Source: Alloalcanivorax gelatiniphagus
Lineage (GTDB): Bacteria; Pseudomonadota; Gammaproteobacteria; Pseudomonadales; Alcanivoracaceae
DNA: 64,000 nt
Assembly: GCF_005938655.1 (NCBI RefSeq)
Contig: NZ_VCQT01000020.1
Coordinates: 1-64,000 of the forward strand
Direction of reading: 5' to 3'
The notes under the pieces are model-generated. The model was not told where the DNA came from, searched no databases, and saw only the letters and a list, made by a program, of their open reading frames with translations. Both the position numbers and the translations under genes were made by a program. The stretch's first letter is position 1. Every line of letters starts with the position of its first letter. This document shows positions 8,207 through 19,286 of the stretch, piece by piece.

Positions 8207-9765
8207 CGGCGGCGCGACAGGAACCGATCCAAGGCCAACAGGTTCGGCAATCCGGGCTGGCGGTGACCCGGGCCGAGGACATCCGCGAATCCCGGCTGAC
8301 CCTGGACGCGGACGTGGTGATCGTCGGTTCCGGCGCCGGCGGCGCGGTAACCGGCTACGAGCTGGCGCGGCGCGGCAAGAAGGTGGTGATCCTGGAGGCC
8401 GGGCCCTACATCCCTTCCCAGGCGTTCACCGAGCGCTTCACCGACAGCCTGCAAACCCTCTATCAGGACCATGGCGGCCAGACCAACAAGAGCGGCGATC
8501 TGCTGGTGTTGCAGGGCGCCTGCGTGGGCGGCTCCACGGTGATCAACGGCTGTGTGTGTTTCCGCACGCCGGATTTTATTCTCGAAGACTGGCAACGGGA
8601 CTTCGGGCTGTCGGCGCTCACCAGTGAGGAAATGACGCCGTACTTCGAGCGGGTGGAGCGCAACCTGGCGATCCACGAGAACGCCGAGCATGAAATCGCC
8701 CGCCACGGCCGGCTGATCCGCGCCGGCGCGCAGAAGCTGGGCTGGTCGGTGAAGCCGTTCAAACGCAATATCCGCGACTGCGCGCTCACCGGCCACTGCC
8801 TGTCTGGCTGCAAGACCGAGCGCAAGCAGTCCATGCTGGTCAGCTATCTGCCCTGGGCCAGCGCCCACGGGGCGCGCATCTTCGCCGACACCCGGGTCAC
8901 CGAGGTGCTGGCGGAAAATGGCCGGGCCCGGGGCGTGCGCGCCCAGGTCACCGGCCACGACGGCGCCAAGGTGGCGGATATGACGGTCAACGCGGAGCGG
9001 GTGATCCTGGCCGCCGGCGCCGTGCAGACGCCGCTGCTGCTGCTGAAAAGCGGCCTGGCCAACAGCTCCGGGCAGGTGGGCCGCAACTTCGCCTGCCACC
9101 CGTCCCTGTATGTGTCCGCCCGCTACCCGGAACCGGTGCACCCCTGGCGGGGCGCCATGCTGGGGGTCTATGTGGACGAGTTCCTGCACCCGGACAAGGG
9201 CGGCTTCGTGCTGGAGGACGGCGGCGCCGGCCCGGTGGAACTGAGCATGACCGCCGAGCCCGGCAGCGGCGAACCGTTCATGGATTTCATGCGCGACAGC
9301 AAGTACCTGGCCGGGCTGGTGACCCTGATCCACGACCACAATGTGGGCACCATCCGCTGGGAAGACGGCCGCAAGGTGATCGACTACCAGCTCGACAACG
9401 CCGATTTCCCATCCATGAAACGGGCCCTCAAGGCCGCCGCCCGGCTGCACCTGGCGTCCGGCGCCGAGGAGGTCTATGTGCCCTCCAGCGACCGCCGCGT
9501 GATCCGCTCCGAAGCGGACATCGACGCCGCCGTGGACGGCCTGGAAAACGCCCCCCAACACCTGCGCATGGTCAGCTACCACCCCCAGGGCAGCACCCGC
9601 ATGGGCGCCGACCCGGCCAACAGCGTGGTCAACGCCAACGGCCAATGCCACGACGTAAAAGGACTCTACATCGCCGACGCCGGCCTCCTGCCCACCTCGA
9701 TCATCGTCAACCCACAGGTGACGGTTTATGCGCTCGCTACACGTATCGCGCACAGGATGGTTTGA
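8203..9765 (+). CDS. GMC-family FAD-dependent oxidoreductase
   Basis: A 520-residue flavoenzyme. The FAD-binding motif VVIVGSGAGGAVTGYELARRG sits near residue 35 and the GMC signature GGSTVINGCVCFRTP near residue 107. A cysteine-containing GHCLSGCKTERKQS segment and the C-terminal catalytic His/Asn region (SYHPQGSTRMG … IIVNPQVTVYALATRIAH) follow. It has no signal peptide of its own. Overlap with the upstream Tat-signal gene suggests the two proteins form a complex and cross the membrane together. Relatives oxidise alcohols, including long-chain alcohols, but the substrate cannot be told from sequence. Confidence 0.9.
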   Translation: MTAARQEPIQGQQVRQSGLAVTRAEDIRESRLTLDADVVIVGSGAGGAVTGYELARRGKKVVILEAGPYIPSQAFTERFTDSLQTLYQDHGGQTNKSGDLLVLQGACVGGSTVINGCVCFRTPDFILEDWQRDFGLSALTSEEMTPYFERVERNLAIHENAEHEIARHGRLIRAGAQKLGWSVKPFKRNIRDCALTGHCLSGCKTERKQSMLVSYLPWASAHGARIFADTRVTEVLAENGRARGVRAQVTGHDGAKVADMTVNAERVILAAGAVQTPLLLLKSGLANSSGQVGRNFACHPSLYVSARYPEPVHPWRGAMLGVYVDEFLHPDKGGFVLEDGGAGPVELSMTAEPGSGEPFMDFMRDSKYLAGLVTLIHDHNVGTIRWEDGRKVIDYQLDNADFPSMKRALKAAARLHLASGAEEVYVPSSDRRVIRSEADIDAAVDGLENAPQHLRMVSYHPQGSTRMGADPANSVVNANGQCHDVKGLYIADAGLLPTSIIVNPQVTVYALATRIAHRMV

Positions 9766-9776
9766 GGCGGAAAGCT

Positions 9777-9916
9777 AAAAGGTCGCGGCTGAAGCCGCTC
9801 CTACAAGGGCGTAGGAGCGGCTTCAGCCGCGATCCACACCGGAAACGCGGGCAAGGCCGCGCCGCGCTTCGCAACCCTGTCCCGCGTTTCAACTTTTAAC
9901 TTTAAACTTTCAACTC
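9777..9916. repeat. Right copy of about 140-bp inverted repeat
   Basis: The segment begins AAAGGTCGCGGCTGAAG, contains a REP pair (about 9783–9804 and 9811–9833) and a GGAAACGCGGGCAAGG…CCCGCGTTTC stem, and ends with an AACTTTTAACTTTAAACTTTC array. Read on the opposite strand it matches 4726–4868 almost base for base over about 140 bp. Between the copies lie imuB, imuA and the GMC pair. Confidence 0.88.
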
Positions 9917-9928
9917 CTCCCCCCATTG

Positions 9929-9985
9929 ATCGCGGCTAAAGCCGCTCCTACAAAACATGCTGATCGCGGCTGAAGCCGCTGCTAC
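9929..9985. repeat. Two direct REP-like palindromes
   Basis: Two same-orientation copies of the GCGGCT(A/G)AAGCCGC palindrome (about 9930–9951 and 9964–9985) follow the long inverted repeat and precede the lipoprotein stop. The second carries a GCTGCTAC variant tail. Confidence 0.8.
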
Positions 9986-10008
9986 GAAACATACCAAGGG
10001 CGGTGGGT

Positions 10009-10518
10009 TTATTGCCCGCGTGTGATGACAACCCGATGCACTTCGCCGGGTACCTGGTAGCGGAGGATGTCGCTTTCCCGGGCCAGGCAGGTGCCGTGTT
10101 GGGGGTTGAGGCGGCACCAGCGTATTTGTTGGTCGACGCTGGGGGGGACGCTGAAGCGGGTCAGGTAGTTGTCGCCGCTGCGCAGGGCGATGAACAGTTG
10201 GTTGGCCTGCCAGCCGCAGCGGGGGTCGGTGAACAGGTCCAGGGCCACGTCGAACACCAGGCTCTGGCCTTGCCGGCGGGGCGCGACGCGGGTGCCGGCC
10301 TGGGTCACCGGGCATTCCGGGCGGCTGGCCCGGTAGACCACTTCCACGCGCACCTGCTCCGGCGGCAGGGGCGGGTCGATGCGCAGTTGATAGCTGCGCA
10401 GGTCCCGGGGCGCCGGGTTGGCGTGGGGCTGGTAGTCGCTGGCCGGGGCGGTCACGCAGCCGCCCAGGGCGAGGGCGGCGGCCAGAACGCCGGCGGTGAT
10501 GGCGGCGCGTGGAGCCAT
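10009..10518 (-). CDS. Exported lipoprotein of unknown function
   Basis: A 169-residue protein with a lipoprotein signal: MAPRAAITAGVLAAALALGGC, with the lipobox cysteine at about residue 21. I chose the ATG at 10518 because it gives a clean signal peptide and has an AGGAG ribosome site seven bases upstream. The mature part contains four cysteines (for example RPECPV, DPRCGW, RWCRLN, HGTCLA), suggesting two disulfides in the periplasm or outer membrane. It lies just downstream of the DUF748-type gene on the same strand with a 19-bp gap, so the two are probably co-transcribed. No function recognised. Confidence 0.75.
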   Translation of the reverse strand: MAPRAAITAGVLAAALALGGCVTAPASDYQPHANPAPRDLRSYQLRIDPPLPPEQVRVEVVYRASRPECPVTQAGTRVAPRRQGQSLVFDVALDLFTDPRCGWQANQLFIALRSGDNYLTRFSVPPSVDQQIRWCRLNPQHGTCLARESDILRYQVPGEVHRVVITRGQ

Positions 10519-10537
10519 GGGCTTCTCCTGTGAGCTG

Positions 10538-11608
10538 TCAGTCGTCGTTGCCGCCGTTCTCGAAGCGCGCCGAGAAGGCTTCCACGAAGGCATTGCGCAG
10601 AATACCGAAAAGCGCCGCCCAGGTACCGGTTTCCTTGTCTTCCACCTGGCCGCTGATCGGCACCCGGGTGGCGAACTGGTCCTGGCTCTGGTTCTTGAAC
10701 AGGGTCTGCACGGCGCCGGCCAGGGCTTCCCAGAGGCCGCCCAGCACCGAGCCGTCCGGGCCGGCCACGTCCTGTTGCCAGTCGAACACGTCCAGATCCT
10801 TGAGCAGCGGTTTCACATAGCCGTCCAGCTGGCCGTCCCGGGCGCTCAGTTCCATCACCAGGTCGCCCCGGCCGGACTGCACATCCAGATTGGCGTAGGC
10901 GCGGCTGAAGTCGTTGAGGCGGGTCAGGTCCACGTCGGTGACGCGCAGTTGAAAGTCGAAGTCGCGCAGGTCACTGAGCGGGTCGAAGGCGGCGGAGGTT
11001 TCCAGGGGCGCTTCGCCGAGCACCCGGGCGCGGGCCTCCAGCGTGGCCACCCGGGTGCCCTTGGTGTCGCGGGTGTTGGTGAGATTGGTGACCCGGCCGT
11101 TGACGTCGGTGGCCTCGATATTCACCGGAGGTTCCGAGTGATCGTTGCGGAACACCAGGCGGCCGTTTTGCACCCGCACTTCGTTAAGGGTGATCGGCAC
11201 CAGCTGTTGCAGTCGGGCCTGCCAGTCGGTGCCGGCACCGGTCTGATCGGCGCCGTCGGCGCCGCCGTCCACGAAGGTCACCGTGGGCCGCTCGAACAGC
11301 ACCCGCGCCACCAGGGCATGGTCCTGCCACAGGGCCCGCCAGCTCACCGCCAGATCGATGGCCGGGGCGTCCAGCAACGGCTGCGGCACGGCGCCGTCCA
11401 CCCGCGCGATGGTGAATCCCTCCAGCCGGTAGGCGCCGCGCCACCAGGCCAGGTCCACGTCCTCGATATGGCCCCGGTAATCGCCCATGTCGGCCATCTG
11501 CTTGTTGAGGTAATCGCGCACCAGCCAGGGCAGCGCCAGGTGCAGCACCAGCAGCAGGGCGATCAGGGTCAGTGGAACGGCGAGGGCGATACGGCGACGT
11601 CGTGTCAT
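10538..11608 (-). CDS. DUF748/AsmA-like envelope protein
   Basis: A 356-residue protein with one N-terminal membrane segment (RRRRIALAVPLTLIALLLVL) and a long periplasmic body. The RGHIEDVDLAWWRGAYRLEG segment and later beta-rich repeats (PTVTFVDGG, VRVQNGRLVFRND) are typical of DUF748/AsmA-like proteins, a group now linked to lipid transport between envelope membranes. I chose the ATG at 11608 (MTRRRRIAL). The next gene on the same strand is a small lipoprotein. The specific role is unknown. Confidence 0.7.
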   Translation of the reverse strand: MTRRRRIALAVPLTLIALLLVLHLALPWLVRDYLNKQMADMGDYRGHIEDVDLAWWRGAYRLEGFTIARVDGAVPQPLLDAPAIDLAVSWRALWQDHALVARVLFERPTVTFVDGGADGADQTGAGTDWQARLQQLVPITLNEVRVQNGRLVFRNDHSEPPVNIEATDVNGRVTNLTNTRDTKGTRVATLEARARVLGEAPLETSAAFDPLSDLRDFDFQLRVTDVDLTRLNDFSRAYANLDVQSGRGDLVMELSARDGQLDGYVKPLLKDLDVFDWQQDVAGPDGSVLGGLWEALAGAVQTLFKNQSQDQFATRVPISGQVEDKETGTWAALFGILRNAFVEAFSARFENGGNDD

Positions 11609-11648
11609 GGGCAATGCCTGTCCTTGCGGCACTATCGGGCTATTTCTG

Positions 11649-11710
11649 ATCGCGGCTGAAGCCGCTCCTACAAAGACAAGGGTTCGCGTAGGAGCGGCTT
11701 TAGCCGCGAT
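11649..11710. repeat. Inverted REP pair
   Basis: Two inverted copies (11649–11671 forward, 11688–11710 reverse) separated by 16 bp lie between the divergent DUF748-type and thioesterase genes. The promoters of both genes must lie in or beside this pair. Confidence 0.85.
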
Positions 11711-11756
11711 CCCGGGTTATCATCGCGCACCCGCACGATTTTCGCGAGGACTGTGC

Positions 11757-12203
11757 ATGAGTGAAAACAAAACGCGCCCGCTGCGCGACGAATTCGGATA
11801 TCTGTGCCCGGTGGACAGCCGCTGGGCGGACAACGATGTCTACGGCCACATCAACAACGTGGTGTATTACAGCTATTTCGACTCCACCATCAACCGTTAC
11901 CTGATCGAGCAGGGCGGCCTGGATATCCACGACGGTGACGTGATCGCCTATGTGGTCAGTTCCGGCTGCGATTACTTCGAGGCCGCCGCCTATCCGGACG
12001 CGCTGGCGGTGGGCATGCGGGTGGACAAGCTGGGCAACAGTTCGGTGCGCTACGGGCTGGCGTTGTTCGGCGCGGAGGGGGCCGCCAAGGCTCTGGGCTT
12101 CGTGGTGCATGTGTTCGTGGACCGGGCCAGTGGCCGGCCGGTGCCGATTCCGGAGCGGCTGCGTGAGGCGCTGGCGGCGCTGGGCCGGGAGAGCAGTGAC
12201 TAG
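11757..12203 (+). CDS. Acyl-CoA thioesterase, 4-hydroxybenzoyl-CoA thioesterase (hotdog) family
   Basis: A 148-residue single hotdog-domain protein. The motif RWADNDVYGHINNVVYYSYFD (about residues 20–40) contains the aspartate and the HxNN helix start that mark the YbgC/4HBT family, which hydrolyses acyl-CoA thioesters in the cytoplasm. I chose the ATG at 11757, with CGAGGA upstream; the longer open frame would read through the REP pair. Natural substrate unknown. The gene's end abuts the AraC remnant. Confidence 0.88.
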   Translation: MSENKTRPLRDEFGYLCPVDSRWADNDVYGHINNVVYYSYFDSTINRYLIEQGGLDIHDGDVIAYVVSSGCDYFEAAAYPDALAVGMRVDKLGNSSVRYGLALFGAEGAAKALGFVVHVFVDRASGRPVPIPERLREALAALGRESSD

Positions 12204-12310
12204 CGTTGCCGCCACTCGCTGGGGCTGACGCCGAAGGCCGCTTTGAAGGCGCGGCTGAAGGTGGCGCTGTCGGTGAAACCGTAATCCAGGGCGATGTCCA
12301 GAATACCGCG
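12200..12310 (-). pseudogene. C-terminal remnant of an AraC-family regulator
   Basis: The last 35 or so codons on the minus strand encode ILDIALDYGFTDSATFSRAF and then FGVSPSEWRQR. This is the second helix-turn-helix and tail of an AraC-family protein. No upstream AraC sequence follows in any frame; from about 12311 the DNA belongs to another truncated gene on the other strand. It cannot encode a working regulator. Confidence 0.8.
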
Positions 12311-12514
12311 GTGGGCGGCGGGGTGCTTCCGGACCTGCGTTATCTGGACCAACAGGGCCACCAGGCGTTTCCCGCCATCGTCGCCGGGCTCTACGCGGAC
12401 AAGGGCATGCCGTCCTTGGCCGGGGAACTGAGCCTGGATCAGGTGCAGGCGATCCACCAGTACCTGATCAAGCGCAGCGGTGACCTGCAACGGGAGCTGC
12501 GGGCGGCGCCCTGA
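12311..12514 (+). pseudogene. C-terminal remnant of a PQQ-dependent (quinohaemoprotein) alcohol dehydrogenase
   Basis: Codons in frame to the stop at 12514 read GGGVLPDLRYLDQQGHQAF, then IVAGLYADKGMPSLAGELS and VQAIHQYLIKRSGDLQ. This is the tail of the cytochrome c domain of type II quinohaemoprotein alcohol dehydrogenases. The CxxCH haem site and the whole PQQ propeller are missing, so this is a fragment of about 67 codons. It is joined head to head with the AraC remnant at about 12310, which suggests one deletion that removed the 5' parts of a divergent regulator/dehydrogenase pair. Confidence 0.8.
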
Positions 12515-12527
12515 GCGCCGCCCCGGG

Positions 12528-13784
12528 TCAGCGCGGCTGCCAGTGGCTGGCCGGGCTGGCCAGCCGGCGTGCCGCGTAGGCCGCCGGGTCGTCCTCGCCC
12601 TGGCCGTCGGAGAAGTACAGCTCGGCGACGAAATAGAACGACTGGCCGAACGGAATGCGGTCCAGGGCGAAGCCCACATTGGGCCGCTGGCCGGGGAACC
12701 GCTCCGGTTCATCGTCCAGCTCCGGGTCGTCCTGATAGATAAAGCGGGCGCCGGTGTCGAAGCCGTCGGCGAAATACAGCCGCGCCAGCAGATCAAAGCC
12801 GTCCCCGGTGCCGAACCACAGCCAGTTATCGGTGGGCACCGGGGTATCCACCATGGCCCGCTCGCTGTCGTCCAGATGGCCGTCCACGCGGGCTTCCCGT
12901 TCACCGGTCCAGCTGGTGCGCAGGCGCGCGCCGGTCAGGTTGTTGCCGTCCACGGTGACCCGGGCGCCGGGTTCGCGCAGCACCGCGGCGGCGAAGCCGG
13001 GCAGGGTGAAGCGGCTGTGCACCGCCACCGCCCGATCGCGGATCAGAAAGTAGTTGTGCAGCTTGAGCACCGGCAGGCCGGCCACCCGTACCCGGGTGGT
13101 GACGTAGGCGCGGGTGGCCAGGGGGCCGTCTTCCAGCTGGCGGATTTCCGGGTCCAGGTTTTCATTGGTCAGGGTAAGCCGGGCGCCGGCGCTGAACACC
13201 CCGGCGCTGAGCCGCAGCTTGAGGCTGTCCAGCAGGTTGAGCGGCTGGCCATCCGGGCCGGTGCGGCCGGTATAGAAGAAATCCCCCCAGCGGAACAGGT
13301 TGTCGTCCTCGAAGGCGAGTTGGAATGCTGGTGTGCGCAGGGCCAGCGGGTCCCGCTGCAGACGTGCCGGGGCGGGGCGCTCCGGTGGCCGCCGGGCCAG
13401 GGCGTAGAGGCTGCGGGCGTCTTCGCGGGTGCCCACGGTGAGCACCCCGAGCACTTCCTCGGGCAATGGCGCCGGCGCGGCCCGGGCGGTGTCCGGCAGG
13501 TCCACCAGCAGATGGTCCTCGGCGGCGATGCGGTCGGCGGGCTGGGAGCGCTCGGCGTCGCCGTCCTTCTCGAACCAGGGCGCCCGGCCCTGGCTCCAGG
13601 GCAGCCACTGGTGGGTCAGGCTGACAAAGTCGCCGCCCTGGTACACGGCCAGATCCACCTCCGCCGGGTGATGCCCGGCCAGCCCGGCGATGGCCGGGCC
13701 CTGTAACTCCACGATGGCCGCCGTGGCCGGGGCGCCGAGCAGCGCCACCGCAAGCAGTGTGACAATACGAAGGGGGGTGAGCAT
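12528..13784 (-). CDS. Exported protein of unknown function
   Basis: A 418-residue protein with a Sec signal peptide (LRIVTLLAVALLGAPATAA, cleavage likely near residue 23) and no further membrane segments. The mature part is rich in aromatic and acidic residues (DNLFRWGDFFYTGR, DNWLWFGTGDGFDLLARLYFADG, SFYFVAELYFSDGQ), which looks beta-rich and periplasmic or surface-exposed. I do not recognise a named family. It is monocistronic: a deletion scar lies downstream, and a long tandem-repeat gap begins just upstream of its start. Confidence 0.7.
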   Translation of the reverse strand: MLTPLRIVTLLAVALLGAPATAAIVELQGPAIAGLAGHHPAEVDLAVYQGGDFVSLTHQWLPWSQGRAPWFEKDGDAERSQPADRIAAEDHLLVDLPDTARAAPAPLPEEVLGVLTVGTREDARSLYALARRPPERPAPARLQRDPLALRTPAFQLAFEDDNLFRWGDFFYTGRTGPDGQPLNLLDSLKLRLSAGVFSAGARLTLTNENLDPEIRQLEDGPLATRAYVTTRVRVAGLPVLKLHNYFLIRDRAVAVHSRFTLPGFAAAVLREPGARVTVDGNNLTGARLRTSWTGEREARVDGHLDDSERAMVDTPVPTDNWLWFGTGDGFDLLARLYFADGFDTGARFIYQDDPELDDEPERFPGQRPNVGFALDRIPFGQSFYFVAELYFSDGQGEDDPAAYAARRLASPASHWQPR

Positions 13785-13900
13785 GGGGCCTCCCTGGCAC
13801 CGGTTGTTCCGTTACCGGACAGGCTGAGGCAAAGCGCCGGCCCGGTCGAGGCCCGGCGGCGGGGGATCCGTGGCTGCGGAGCCGTTGGCGAGGAGGGAGG

Positions 13901-14460
13901 GATCGCGGCTGAAGTCGCTCCTACGGGGTAAGGGTGTTGTAGGAGCGACTTCAGTCGCGATAAGCAGGCTTGCTCAGCCCTCCAGCTCGACCCGATCAGT
14001 TTCCAACGGGCCCGCTCAGCGGTGATGTGGATGATCGCAGTCGTTGGGCGAGGTTGGCGGGAGGGATCGCGGCTGAAGCCGCTCCTACGGGGTAAGGGTA
14101 TTGTAGGAGCGACTTCAGTCGCGATCAGCAGGCTTGCTCAGCCCTCCAGTTCGGCCTGATCAGTCTCCAACGGGCCCGCTCAGAGGTGATGTGGACGATC
14201 ACAGTCGTTGGGCGAGGTTGGCGAGGAGGGATCGCGGCTGAAGCCGCTCCTACGGGGTAAGGGTATTGTAGGAGCGACTTCAGTCGCGATAAGCAGGCTT
14301 GCTCAGCCTTCCTGCTCGGCCCGATCAGTCTCCAACGGGCCCGCTCAGCGGTGATGTGGATGATGGCAGTCGTTGGGTGAGGTTGGCGAGGAGGGATCGC
14401 GGCTGAAGCCGCTCCTACGGGGTAAGGGTATTGTAGGAGCGACTTCAGTCGCGATCAGGG
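13901..14460. repeat. 165-bp tandem repeat, about 3.4 copies, each with an inverted REP pair
   Basis: Copies begin at 13901, 14065, 14230 and 14395 (periods 164, 165, 165). Each unit holds a REP pair (GCGGCTGAAGCCGC, then GCGACTTCAGTCGC inverted after about 17 bp) and about 100 bp containing GCTCAGCC(C/T)TCC and CAACGGGCCCGCTCAG. Copies differ at several positions, so they are not newly made. The last copy runs into the 3' end of aacS, and each unit carries a degenerate version of that gene tail. I see no gene in 13785–14466. Confidence 0.92.
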
Positions 14461-14466
14461 GCGAGC

Positions 14467-18368
<3,902 letters not shown>

Positions 18369-18399
18369 TTTTCTTCCTTAGCGTATGGGCGTGGGCGGT

Positions 18400-18422
18400 T
18401 CGCGGCTGAAGCCGCGAAACAC
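18400..18422. repeat. Truncated REP palindrome
   Basis: The sequence TTCGCGGCTGAAGCCGCGAA lies between liuC and liuD. It is a perfect palindrome that keeps the REP core but lacks the TCCTAC tail. It could fold in the operon mRNA. Confidence 0.75.
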
Positions 18423-18429
18423 GATCCGC

Positions 18430-19209
18430 TTATTCGCCGGTCCAGTTCGGTGCGCGTTTTTCCAGAAAGGCGCTCAAGCCCTCCTGACCCTCGGCGCCGG
18501 TGCGCAGCTCGGCGATCAGGTCGGCGGTGTAATCCACCACCGCCGGGTCCACGGCGCTCCCGTCGGCCCGGTGCACCAATTCCCGGGCGCGACGCTGGGC
18601 ACCGGGGGCGCCGGCCAGCAGGGCGGCGGTCAGGCGTTCCACGGTGGTGTCCAGATCCACGGCGGGCACCACCTCATGGACCAGCCCCAGTTGGCCGGCG
18701 CGGGGCGCGTCGATCACCTCGGCCGTCATGAAATAGCGGCGCGCCTGGCGGGCGCCCATGGCGCGTACCACATAGGGGGCGATCACCGCCGGCAGAATGC
18801 CCAGCTTCACTTCGCTGAGGCAGAAGCGGGCGTCGTCGGCGGCCACCGCCATGTCGGCGGCGCAGATCAGCCCCAGGGCGCCGCCGAAAGCGGCCCCCTG
18901 GACCCGGGCGATCACCGGCTTGGCGGCGCCATCGATGGTGCTCATCAGCGCCGCCAGGCGGCGGGCGTCGGCGCGGTTCTGGTCCGCGTCCAGCTCGCCC
19001 ATGGCGCGCATCCAGTTCAGGTCGGCGCCGGCGGAAAAATGCTTGCCGGCGGCGTCCAGCAGGATCACCCGGGTGTCCGGGTCGGCGCTGGCCTGCTCGA
19101 AGGCCTGAATCAGCGCTTCGATAACGGTGTTGTCGAAGGCATTGCGTTTGTCCGGCCGGTTCAGGGTGATGCGAGTCACCGGGCCTTGGTTTGTGCTTGT
19201 TATGGTCAT
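18430..19209 (-). CDS. liuC: Methylglutaconyl-CoA hydratase (enoyl-CoA hydratase family)
   Basis: A 259-residue crotonase. The CoA/oxyanion motifs HFSAGADLNWMR (about residues 58–69) and VQGAAFGGALGLICAADMAVA (about 104–124) are intact. In the liu operon it hydrates 3-methylglutaconyl-CoA to HMG-CoA. I chose the ATG at 19209 because AGGAG precedes it and homologues begin there; the frame upstream is an open GC-rich extension across the liuB gene. The window has no adjacent HMG-CoA lyase to take the product further. Confidence 0.94.
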   Translation of the reverse strand: MTITSTNQGPVTRITLNRPDKRNAFDNTVIEALIQAFEQASADPDTRVILLDAAGKHFSAGADLNWMRAMGELDADQNRADARRLAALMSTIDGAAKPVIARVQGAAFGGALGLICAADMAVAADDARFCLSEVKLGILPAVIAPYVVRAMGARQARRYFMTAEVIDAPRAGQLGLVHEVVPAVDLDTTVERLTAALLAGAPGAQRRARELVHRADGSAVDPAVVDYTADLIAELRTGAEGQEGLSAFLEKRAPNWTGE

Positions 19210-19227
19210 TGTTTGCTCCTGGGGCGG

Positions 19228-19281
19228 ATCGCGGCTGAAGCCGCTCCTACCCGCCAATGTAGGAGCGGCTTCAGCCGCGAT
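19228..19281. repeat. Inverted REP pair between liuB and liuC
   Basis: Copies at 19228–19250 and 19259–19281 in opposite orientation, eight bases apart, occupy almost the whole gap. In the operon transcript they would form one long hairpin that could protect the upstream liuAB mRNA or reduce read-through. Confidence 0.85.
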
Positions 19282-19286
19282 CACTG

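Noticed and set aside
12200-12904. A 234-codon minus-strand gene ending in an AraC helix-turn-helix
   Set aside because: Only the last 35 or so codons are AraC-like. The rest is antisense to the dehydrogenase remnant and to the exported-protein gene, so it is a chance extension of a truncated gene.
13901-14460. CRISPR-like array (regularly spaced repeats)
   Set aside because: The 165-bp period is a tandem duplication in which the spacers are also repeated. There are no unique spacers and no cas genes.
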